Below are positions 5,886-12,346 of a stretch of DNA of 12,346 bases, one piece after another; position 1 is the first letter of the stretch, and the number at the start of each line of letters is the position of its first letter. A program made the translations under genes and the position numbers. The DNA is taken from assembly GCA_021784255.1 (NCBI GenBank), contig JAJXSZ010000055.1, positions 1 to 12,346 on the forward strand, read 5' to 3'. The notes beneath the pieces were generated by a model. That model was not told where the DNA came from, ran no database searches, and saw nothing but the letters and a program-made list of their open reading frames with translations. This DNA is from Pseudomonadota bacterium. Lineage in GTDB: Bacteria > Pseudomonadota > Alphaproteobacteria > Acetobacterales > Acetobacteraceae.

Positions 5886-7253
5886 ATGGACATCGAGCAG
5901 CCGACCAACTCGGCGATCGTCGCCGCCTACCGCGCGCGCACGCCGGGCTCGGCGGCACTGGCGGAGGAGGCGCGCCGGCTGCTGCCGAGCGGCATCGCGC
6001 ATGACGCGCGCCATCTCGACCCCTACGGCATCTATGTCGAGCGTGCCCTGGGTCCGCACAAATGGGACGTCGATGGCCACCGCTACATCGACTATTTCGG
6101 TGGCCACGGCTCGCTGATCCTCGGCCACGGCAACGCGGTGGTGAACGCGGCGGTGGCCGAGGCGCAGGCCGAGGGCACCCAGTTCGCCGCCAATCACCCG
6201 CGCGAGATCGCCTGGGCGAAGGCGGTGCAGCGGCTGGTGGCCAGCGCCGAGCGCATCCGCTTCACCGCCTCGGGCACGGAGGCGACGCTGATGGCCGTGC
6301 GCCTCGCCCGCGCCTTCACCGGCCGCGAGGGGCTGATCCGCTTCAAGGGCCATTTCCACGGCTGGCACGACCAGATGACCAGCGGCTACTCGAATCATTT
6401 CGACGGCTCGCCGACGCCCGGCGTGATGGACAGCGTGGCCCATTCCAACATCCTGCTGCACCCATGGGACGTCGAGGCGCTGGCGACGACGCTGGCGGGA
6501 CGGCGCGACATCGCCGCGGCGATCCTGGAGCCCACCGGATCGAGCTTCGGCCAGGTGCCGCTGCGCCCCGAGTTCCTGCTGGCGTTGCGCGAGCTCACCG
6601 CGAAGCACGGCGTGCTGCTGATCATGGACGAGGTGATCACCGGCTTTCGCGTCTCCGCCGGCGGCGCCCAGGGGCGCTTCGGCGTGCGGCCGGACCTTTC
6701 CACCTTCGCCAAGATCCTCGCCGGCGGCCTGCCGGGCGGGGCCGTCGCCGGGCGGGAGGACATCATGGCGCTGCTAGACTTCGAGGCGATGCAACGGGCC
6801 GGACGCGAGAAGATCGGTCATCCCGGCACCTTCAACGCCAACCCCGTCTCGGCCGCCTCCGGCATCGCGGCGCTCACCCAGCTCGCGGAATCGGACGCGG
6901 CCGAGCGCGCGGAGGCGACCGCCGCGCTGCTGCGCGAGCGCTGCAACGAGGTGTTCCAGCGCCGCCGCGTCCCCTGGGCGATGTATGGCACCTCGTCCGG
7001 CTTCCACACGACGCTGTCGGCGCCGGAACCGGGCGCGTTCGACCCCTATGCCAGCAGCGTCGAGGCGCTGAAGACGATGCCGGAGAAGCTGGTGGGCCGG
7101 CTGCGGCTGGCGCTGCTGGTGCATGGCGTGGACACTGGCGGGCGTATCGGCGGGTTTCTGTCCAGCACCCATACCGAGGCGGACGTGGAGGAGACCGCGG
7201 CGGCGTTCGACGCGGCGATCGCGATGCTGCGCGACGAAGGAGAGCTCGTGTGA
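5886..7253 (+). CDS. Class-III PLP aminotransferase, glutamate-1-semialdehyde aminotransferase-like
   Basis: This 455-aa enzyme is a class-III (omega-type) PLP aminotransferase. Key features are GTEA at 130-133 (cofactor phosphate region), KGHFHGWHD, DEVITGFR with Asp248 contacting the pyridine nitrogen, FAKILAGGLPGGAVAG with Schiff-base Lys276, and GTFNANPVS, which provides the phosphate-binding Thr. The N-terminal and central motifs resemble GSA-2,1-aminomutase (HemL), but the catabolic operon and extended N terminus argue against tetrapyrrole synthesis. An aminotransferase or aminomutase acting on the pathway substrate is more likely. It is the first gene of the plus-strand operon, with SD aggggag 7 nt before the ATG. 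Its stop overlaps the amidase start by 4 nt. Confidence 0.88.
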   Translation: MDIEQPTNSAIVAAYRARTPGSAALAEEARRLLPSGIAHDARHLDPYGIYVERALGPHKWDVDGHRYIDYFGGHGSLILGHGNAVVNAAVAEAQAEGTQFAANHPREIAWAKAVQRLVASAERIRFTASGTEATLMAVRLARAFTGREGLIRFKGHFHGWHDQMTSGYSNHFDGSPTPGVMDSVAHSNILLHPWDVEALATTLAGRRDIAAAILEPTGSSFGQVPLRPEFLLALRELTAKHGVLLIMDEVITGFRVSAGGAQGRFGVRPDLSTFAKILAGGLPGGAVAGREDIMALLDFEAMQRAGREKIGHPGTFNANPVSAASGIAALTQLAESDAAERAEATAALLRERCNEVFQRRRVPWAMYGTSSGFHTTLSAPEPGAFDPYASSVEALKTMPEKLVGRLRLALLVHGVDTGGRIGGFLSSTHTEADVEETAAAFDAAIAMLRDEGELV

Positions 7254-8662
7254 GCGACGCCGAGATCGGCTACATGCCGGCCGCCGGGATGGCGGCGCGG
7301 ATCCGCGCCAAGCAACTTTCGCCGGTCGAGATCGTCGAGGCGCTGGCCCGGCGCATCGAGCGCCTGGAGCCGGCGATCAACGCCTTTGCCGCGCGCGATT
7401 TCGACCGGGCGCTGGCCCGCGCCCGCGCGGCGGAGGCGGCGGTGATGGCGGGGCGCGCCACCGGCAGCCTGCACGGCGTGCCGGTCACCATCAAGGACCT
7501 GGCCTGGACCAGGGATTTCCCGACCCAGTTCGGCAGCCTGATCATGCAGGGCCACCGCGTCGGCGAGGACACGGCGTTCGTCACCCGGCTCGAGGCGGCC
7601 GGCGCCATCGTGCTCGGCAAGACCACGACCTCCGAGTTCGGCTGGACCGGCGTCAGCCGCTCGCCGCTGACCGGCATCACCAGCAATCCGTGGAAGCAGG
7701 GTTACAACGCCGGCGCCTCCTCGGCCGGCGCGGGAGCGGCCGCCGCCGCCGGCTACGGGCCGCTGCACCAGGGCAGCGACGGCGCCGGCTCGATCCGCAT
7801 GCCGTCGCATTTCTGCGGCGTCTACGGCCTCAAGCCGAGCTTCGGGCGGGTGCCGTACACACCGGTCTCGGCCGGGGATTTCACCTCCCATATCGGCCCG
7901 ATGACGCGCACTGTCGGCGACGCGGCGCTGATGCTCGGCGTGATGGCGGGACCGGAAGACAGCGACTTCACCACCCTGGAAAGGCCGCCGGCGGACTACA
8001 CGGCGGGGCTCGACGACGGGATCGCCGGCGCGCGCATCGCCTATTCGGCGGATCTCGGCCATGCCCGGGTGGACCCCGAGGTCGCCGGCCTGGTGCGGGC
8101 GGCGGCGGAGAACTTCGCGCGCGCGCTGGGCACCGGACTGCGCGAGGCGAGGATCGAATGGGGCCGCGAAAGTGCCGAGCTGGTGCGGCTGTTCTGGCCG
8201 GCGCACATGTCGCGCCATGGCCGCTACCTGGCGGAGTGGGAAGCGCGCATGGACCCGGGGCTGGTCGCCTGCGTGAAGGAGGGCGCGCGGCTGAGCATCG
8301 CCGAGTACCAGGCGGCGCGCGAGCGCAAATACGCCAACAACGCGGCCATCCACCGCGGCTTTCGCGACTACGATTTCCTGATCACGCCCGCCGCCTCGGT
8401 CGCCGCCTTCCCGGCCGAGCGACTGATCCCCGAGCACTGGCCGCAGCACCCCTGGGACTGGGTGCAATGGGCGGAGTTCTCGCATCCGTTCAACATGTCG
8501 TGGAACCCGGCGGCGAGCCTGCCCTGCGGCTTCACCGCCGCCGGGCTGCCGGTCGGGCTGCAGATCGTCGGCCGGCGCTTCGACGATCTCGGCGTGCTGC
8601 GCGCCTCCCGCGCCTTCGAGCGCGCGCTGCCGTGGGCCGACCGGCGCCCGGCCCTGGATTGA
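7250..8662 (+). CDS. Amidase-signature family hydrolase
   Basis: This 470-aa amidase-signature enzyme hydrolyses a C-N bond through a Ser-cisSer-Lys triad. Lys82 lies in PVTIKDLAW, the cis-Ser is Ser157 in NAGASSAGAG, and the nucleophile is Ser181 in QGSDGAGSIRMP. Both glycine-rich motifs carry Ala in place of a common Gly (GGSSGG to GASSAG; GSDTGGS to GSDGAGS), which may mark a subfamily. The following FCGVYGLKPSFGRVP is also typical, and the C-terminal LPVGLQIVGRRFDD closes the fold. Length fits the family. Translation probably starts at GTG 7250, overlapping the upstream TGA (GTGTGA) with SD aaggag at 7237-7242, so it is coupled to the aminotransferase. GatA is unlikely because no gatB or gatC is nearby. 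The substrate is probably a small amide related to the pathway. Confidence 0.9.
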   Translation: MSDAEIGYMPAAGMAARIRAKQLSPVEIVEALARRIERLEPAINAFAARDFDRALARARAAEAAVMAGRATGSLHGVPVTIKDLAWTRDFPTQFGSLIMQGHRVGEDTAFVTRLEAAGAIVLGKTTTSEFGWTGVSRSPLTGITSNPWKQGYNAGASSAGAGAAAAAGYGPLHQGSDGAGSIRMPSHFCGVYGLKPSFGRVPYTPVSAGDFTSHIGPMTRTVGDAALMLGVMAGPEDSDFTTLERPPADYTAGLDDGIAGARIAYSADLGHARVDPEVAGLVRAAAENFARALGTGLREARIEWGRESAELVRLFWPAHMSRHGRYLAEWEARMDPGLVACVKEGARLSIAEYQAARERKYANNAAIHRGFRDYDFLITPAASVAAFPAERLIPEHWPQHPWDWVQWAEFSHPFNMSWNPAASLPCGFTAAGLPVGLQIVGRRFDDLGVLRASRAFERALPWADRRPALD

Positions 8663-8684
8663 GCACCGGATCGAAGGGATTTCC

Positions 8685-9164
8685 ATGACCGCGCTGACCT
8701 GCCGGCCGATCGGCCATCTCGAAACGCCGTGGGCAACGACCTCGGAATGCCCGCGCAACGGTCGCCAACCCGATCCGCCGCCGCTCTGCCGGGCGGTGCT
8801 GGCGCCCGAGTTCCGCCCGGGGCTCACCTCGCTCGAGGGGTTCTCGCACCTGATCCTGCTCTACTGGCTCGACCGGGAGCCGGGCACGTTCGATGAGCTG
8901 GTGTTCACGCCGCGCTTCGACGACCAGCCGCGCGGTGTGTTTGCCACGCGCACGCCGCGCCGGCCGAACCCGATCGGGCTCTCGGTGGTGAAGCTGCTCG
9001 GCATCGACGACGGCGTTCTCAGCGTGCAGTATCTCGATTGCGTCAACGGTACGCCGCTGCTCGATATCAAACCGTACCTGCCGCGCACCGACTCGGAGCC
9101 GCGGGCAACAGTGGGCTGGCTTGCGCAGACGCGCTCGCTGCATGCAACGGAGCAAGAACGATGA
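8685..9164 (+). CDS. trmO: TrmO-type (UPF0066/YaeB) tRNA m6t6A37 methyltransferase
   Basis: This 159-aa protein has the single beta-barrel domain of the TrmO family, which uses S-adenosylmethionine to methylate N6-threonylcarbamoyladenosine at position 37 of ANN-decoding tRNAs. Signature stretches are CRPIGHLETPW at the N terminus, LEGFSHLILLYWLDR, FATRTPRRPNPIGLS (about 87-101, the family hallmark) and LDCVNGTPLLDIKPYLP. It is shorter than E. coli TrmO (about 235 aa), lacking the C-terminal domain, as in many short-form members. gaaggga at 8673-8679 is the SD. It starts 22 nt after the amidase stop, and its own stop overlaps the next start (ATGA). Its place inside a catabolic operon is odd; a substrate-specialised SAM enzyme is possible but unproven. 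Confidence 0.88.
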   Translation: MTALTCRPIGHLETPWATTSECPRNGRQPDPPPLCRAVLAPEFRPGLTSLEGFSHLILLYWLDREPGTFDELVFTPRFDDQPRGVFATRTPRRPNPIGLSVVKLLGIDDGVLSVQYLDCVNGTPLLDIKPYLPRTDSEPRATVGWLAQTRSLHATEQER

Positions 9165-10222
9165 AGCGCAAGGTGGCGGTGGTCGGGCTCGGCATTGGCC
9201 GCGCCCATATCGACGAGGGCTATTCGAAGCTGCCGGCGCAATGGGAGGTCGCGGCGATCTGCGACGTCGATCCGGCGCGGCTGGCCGAGGTCGGCGACGC
9301 GTTTGCCGTCGCGTGCCGGACGGCGTCCTTCGCCGAGGTGCTGGGCATGGCGGATATCGACGTCGTCGATATCTGCACGCCGCCCTCGCTGCATCGCGAG
9401 CAGCTGCTGGCGGCGATGGCCAGCGGCAAGCACGTCGTCTGCGAAAAACCGTTCGTCACCTCGCTCGCGGAGATGGACGCGATCGAGGCCGCGGCGGCGG
9501 CGGCGCGGGGCACGGTGATGCCGATCTTCCAGTATCGCTGGGGCGACGGCTTCCGCCGCGCGGTGCGCGTGGTGCGCGCGGGCCTCGCGGGCAAGCCCTA
9601 CAACGCCACGGTGGAAACCGCCTGGCGGCGCGACAAGGACTATTACGACATCGCCTGGCATGGCACCTGGGCGATCGAGCGCGGCGGCTGCCTGCTCGGC
9701 CACGCGATTCATATCCACGACATGTTGCAGGAGCTGATGGGCGATGCCGCCAGCGCCTATGCGAATGTCGCCACGCGGGTGAATGCGATCGAGACCGAGG
9801 ATTGCGCGGCCGCGACGCTGCGCATGGCGAGCGGGGCGGTGGTCGCGCTCTCCGCCACGCTCGGCTCGGCGAGCGAGATCTCGCGCATGCGGCTGCATTT
9901 CGAGAACGTGACGTTCGAGAGTTGCACCGAACCCTACGCGCCGGGCAACGAACCCTGGCAGATCCTGCCGCGCAACGCCGCCACCAGGGCCGCCATCGAC
10001 GCCCTGCTCGCGGACCACACGCCCTACCCGATCCGCTTCGAGGGCCAGTTTCGTGCCTACGGCGAGGCGCTGGATGCCGGCCAGGGCCCGCCGGTGGTGC
10101 TGCGCGATGCGCGTCGCTCGCTCGAACTCATCACCGCGCTCTACGGCTCGGTCGCCGCGGGCGCGCCGCAGACCTTGCCGCTGGCAAGTTCGCATCGCGG
10201 CTATGCGGAGTGGCGGCCATGA
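9161..10222 (+). CDS. Gfo/Idh/MocA-family NAD(P)-dependent oxidoreductase
   Basis: This 353-aa protein starts with a Rossmann domain: VAVVGLGIGRAH with Gly9, Gly11 and Gly13, then the acidic strand end AAICDVDP, which suggests preference for NAD. DVVDICTPPSLHREQ and the family motif CEKPF (Glu95-Lys96-Pro97) follow. The C-terminal dimerisation domain carries GGCLLGHAIHIHDML, in place of the usual GG...D...H..D active-site string; the first Asp is not obvious, while the HxxxHxHD cluster is retained. Such enzymes oxidise or reduce sugar, inositol or related hydroxyl groups. Here it could act on a hydroxy-acid or aminopolyol intermediate. Translation is coupled at both ends by ATGA overlaps with the TrmO and MetX-like genes. 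The family is certain, the substrate unknown. Confidence 0.9.
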   Translation: MKRKVAVVGLGIGRAHIDEGYSKLPAQWEVAAICDVDPARLAEVGDAFAVACRTASFAEVLGMADIDVVDICTPPSLHREQLLAAMASGKHVVCEKPFVTSLAEMDAIEAAAAAARGTVMPIFQYRWGDGFRRAVRVVRAGLAGKPYNATVETAWRRDKDYYDIAWHGTWAIERGGCLLGHAIHIHDMLQELMGDAASAYANVATRVNAIETEDCAAATLRMASGAVVALSATLGSASEISRMRLHFENVTFESCTEPYAPGNEPWQILPRNAATRAAIDALLADHTPYPIRFEGQFRAYGEALDAGQGPPVVLRDARRSLELITALYGSVAAGAPQTLPLASSHRGYAEWRP

Positions 10223-11280
10223 ACCGCGTCGGCAATCCCTGGAGCGAGACACGGATCTGGAACGGCGGCGCGTTTGCGCTCGAGCGCGGCGGGCATCTCG
10301 CCCGGCTCGAGGTCGCCTACGCCACCGCCGGCAGCCTGGCGCCGGACGGGCGCAACGCGGTGCTGCTGACGCACGGCTATACGTCGAGCCATCGTTTCGC
10401 GCAGCCCGCGGCGGACGGCGCGGAGGGCGGCTGGGCGCTGCTGGTCGGGCCGGGGCGCGCGGTCGATACCGACAGGCTCTTCGTCGTCGCGCCCAACATG
10501 CTCGGCTCCTGCTACGGCACGTCGGGGCCCAAGAGCACCGATCCCGCGACCGGCAGGCCCTACGGCCCGACCTTCCCCGAATACACCGTGGCCGACATGG
10601 TGCGCGGGCAGAAGGCGCTGCTCGACGCGCTCGGGGTGCGGCATCTGCGCGCCGTCGTCGGCCCTTCCTATGGCGGGTTCCAGGCGTTCCAGTGGGCGGT
10701 GACGTTCCCGGATTTCATGAGCGGGATCGTCGCCGCGGTGACGGCGCTGCAGCCGCCGCACGACGAGAACGTCAACACCGCGGCGGACCTGGCCAGGAGC
10801 TTCGCCGAGGACCCCGGCTGGAACGGCGGGCATTGCTATCCCGACGGCATCAAGGCGACGATGACCAAGCTCAGGGTCGGGACGCTCAAGAGCTACGGCA
10901 TCGAGGCGCGGCTCGCGCCGGCCTATCCGGATGCCGCCGCGCGCGAGCGCGCGATCGGGGCGATCGCCGCGGCCTGGGCGGCGGAGTTCGACCCCAACTC
11001 GCTGATCGTGCTGCGCCGCGCGCTCGACTTCTACGACATCAAGCCGGATGTCGGCCGGATCAGGGCCAAGGTTCTCTACGCCATCTCGCGCACCGACCGG
11101 CTGTTCCCGCCGACGCTCGAAGGCCCGACGATGGCGCTGTTGCGGCAGGCCGGCGTGGACGCGACATACAAGCTGATCGACAGCGAGCTCGGCCACTCCG
11201 CGTCGGGCGACGACGCCGCGAAATGGGAGGCAGCGCTGCGCGAGTTCATGGCGCGCCTGGCGCCAGGCGATCCCCGGTGA
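10219..11280 (+). CDS. MetX-like alpha/beta hydrolase or acyltransferase
   Basis: This 353-aa alpha/beta-hydrolase resembles homoserine O-acetyltransferases. It keeps the MetX-type stretches PNMLGSCYGTSGP, TGRPYGPTFPEYTVADMVRGQ and FDPNS..RRALDFYDI. The triad is Ser150 in VVGPSYGGFQ, Asp293 in SRTDRLFPP and His326 in ELGHSASGDD. Genuine MetX usually has GGSxGGMQ at the nucleophile, a lid motif like YLRYQG, and GHDAFL at the His. The first is altered here and I do not find the others, so acyl transfer to homoserine is doubtful. Hydrolysis or acyl transfer on a pathway intermediate is more likely. Start ATG 10219 overlaps the preceding stop by 4 nt. A methionine-biosynthesis role is not ruled out, but no met genes are nearby. 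Confidence 0.82.
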   Translation: MNRVGNPWSETRIWNGGAFALERGGHLARLEVAYATAGSLAPDGRNAVLLTHGYTSSHRFAQPAADGAEGGWALLVGPGRAVDTDRLFVVAPNMLGSCYGTSGPKSTDPATGRPYGPTFPEYTVADMVRGQKALLDALGVRHLRAVVGPSYGGFQAFQWAVTFPDFMSGIVAAVTALQPPHDENVNTAADLARSFAEDPGWNGGHCYPDGIKATMTKLRVGTLKSYGIEARLAPAYPDAAARERAIGAIAAAWAAEFDPNSLIVLRRALDFYDIKPDVGRIRAKVLYAISRTDRLFPPTLEGPTMALLRQAGVDATYKLIDSELGHSASGDDAAKWEAALREFMARLAPGDPR

Positions 11281-11322
11281 GCGTCGGGGCGAGCGGGGCC
11301 GTGGCGGAGCTCTAGGCGTGGC

Positions 11323-12346
11323 ATGACGATCAGGGGCAAGGCGTTCATCGTCGGCGCCTACGAGCACCCGACGCGCAAGGCGCCGGACAAATCCGTCATG
11401 CAACTGCATGCGGAGGCGGCGCGCGGGGCGCTCGCGGACGCGGGCCTCACCAAGGCGGACGTGGACGGCTATTTCTGCGCCGGCGATGCGCCGGGTATGG
11501 GCGTCTTCTCTGTCGCTGACTATATGAATCTCAAATTGCGGCATGTCGATTCCACCGATACCGGCGGCTCGTCCTACCTGGTGCACGTGGCGCATGCGGC
11601 GGCGGCGATCGCGGCAGGCCAGTGCAACGTCGCCCTGATCACGCTCGCCGGCCGGCCGCGCAGCGAAGGGATGGCCACCGGCACCGCGGCACGCGCCGGC
11701 GACCCCGGCCAGCCGGAGGTCGGGTTCGAATACCCCTACGGGCTGACGGTGGCGAACGGCTACGCCATGGCGGCGATGCGCCACATGCACGAATTCGGAA
11801 CGACTTCGGAACAGCTCGCCTGGATCAAGGTCGCCGCTTCGCATCACGCGCAGTACAACCCGGACGCGATGCTGCGCGACGTGGTGACGGTGGAGCAGGT
11901 GCTGGCCAGCCCGATGGTCACGACGCCGCTGCACCGCCTCGACTGCTGTGTCATTTCCGACGGCGGCGGTGCGCTCGTCGTCACCCGCGAGGCGATCGCC
12001 CGCAGCCTGCGCCGTCCGCTGGTGCGCGTCATCGGTGCCGGCGAGGCGCCGAAATTCTCGGATGGCGGCGCGATCGACCTCACCTATACCGGCGCGCGCG
12101 CCTCCGGGGCGGCGGCCTTTGCCGAGGCTGGCGTCGCGCCCGCCGACATCCAGTACGCCTCGATCTACGACAGCTTCACCATCACCGTTCTGATCCAGCT
12201 CGAGGATCTCGGTTTTTGCGCGAAAGGCCGCGGTGGTGCCTTCGTTGCCGACGGCAACCTCATCAGCGGCGTCGGCAGGCTGCCGTTCAACACCGATGGC
12301 GGCGGGCTGTGCAACAACCATCCGGCCAACCGCGGCGGCATGACCA
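11323..12346 (+). CDS. Thiolase-like protein, 3' end beyond the window
   Basis: The open frame continues to the last base, giving 341 codons without a stop. It is a thiolase-superfamily protein of the acetyl-CoA acetyltransferase/SCP-x type: KAFIVGAYEHPTR at the start, AARGALADAGLTKADVDG, AAAAIAAGQCNVALI, CCVISDGGGALVV, YDSFTITVLIQLEDLGF (Tyr282) and GRLPFNTDGGGLCNNHPANRGGM with His333. Where catalytic thiolases have the acyl-accepting Cys (CxS near residue 90), it reads DTGGSSY (79-85), so Claisen chemistry by the usual Cys is unlikely. Cys-less relatives such as the Ltp2-type proteins act as retro-aldolases with a DUF35/ChsH2-like partner. Such a partner might follow to the right. It starts 42 nt after the MetX-like gene; the SD is weak (ggag at 11306-11309, rather far). 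Probably the same operon. Confidence 0.85.
   Translation, partial: MTIRGKAFIVGAYEHPTRKAPDKSVMQLHAEAARGALADAGLTKADVDGYFCAGDAPGMGVFSVADYMNLKLRHVDSTDTGGSSYLVHVAHAAAAIAAGQCNVALITLAGRPRSEGMATGTAARAGDPGQPEVGFEYPYGLTVANGYAMAAMRHMHEFGTTSEQLAWIKVAASHHAQYNPDAMLRDVVTVEQVLASPMVTTPLHRLDCCVISDGGGALVVTREAIARSLRRPLVRVIGAGEAPKFSDGGAIDLTYTGARASGAAAFAEAGVAPADIQYASIYDSFTITVLIQLEDLGFCAKGRGGAFVADGNLISGVGRLPFNTDGGGLCNNHPANRGGMT

Noticed and set aside
5787..6608. Extension of the amidohydrolase frame upstream of 5786 on the minus strand.
   Set aside because: The extension is antisense to the aminotransferase start region, has shadow-like composition, and the domain begins naturally at MFDLVLQGGRVLDP.

Overview
The window is very GC-rich and densely coded. 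Its codon use, short spacers and 4-nt gene overlaps suit an alphaproteobacterium, perhaps an Acetobacteraceae-like Rhodospirillales member. That placement is inference, because no ribosomal or other marker gene is present.

Left edge (1-712). A 3'-half copy of tRNA-Pro(GGG) ends in CCA at 97 and has no 5' half. This is what a tyrosine-integrase attachment-site duplication leaves behind, and its orientation puts any integrated element to the left, outside the window. A gene-poor spacer follows. It holds a 17-bp tandem repeat, a possible 43-aa exported peptide on the minus strand, a perfect hairpin, and one copy of a short structured repeat element.

Module 1 (713-4482, plus strand). A P3A-type proton-pumping P-type ATPase is followed after 38 nt by a divergent serine hydroxymethyltransferase (SHMT) family PLP enzyme. 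The module is bracketed by inverted copies of the same repeat element: copy A at 543-594 (plus) and copy B at 4517-4610 (minus). The two share 25 of 27 core bases but carry different numbers of a 14-bp internal unit, four in B and about one in A.

Module 2 (4659-12346). A minus-strand metal-dependent amidohydrolase/deacetylase is transcribed divergently, across 99 bp, from a tight plus-strand operon. The operon order is class-III aminotransferase (GSA-aminotransferase-like), amidase-signature hydrolase, a TrmO-type tRNA methyltransferase, Gfo/Idh/MocA oxidoreductase, a MetX-like alpha/beta hydrolase, and a thiolase-like protein that runs off the right edge. Three junctions overlap by 4 nt (GTGA or ATGA), so translation is probably coupled. 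The enzymes look like a catabolic route for an amide- or N-acyl-containing amino compound: C-N hydrolysis by amidohydrolase and amidase, amino-group transfer, NAD(P)-dependent redox, acyl transfer or hydrolysis, then CoA-thioester chemistry. The substrate cannot be read from the sequence, and no regulator or transporter lies inside the window.

The least ordinary signals are the repeat element with its variable 14-bp units and possible 8-bp target duplication, the tRNA remnant, the tRNA-modification gene inside a catabolic operon, and the thiolase-like protein without the usual nucleophilic cysteine.
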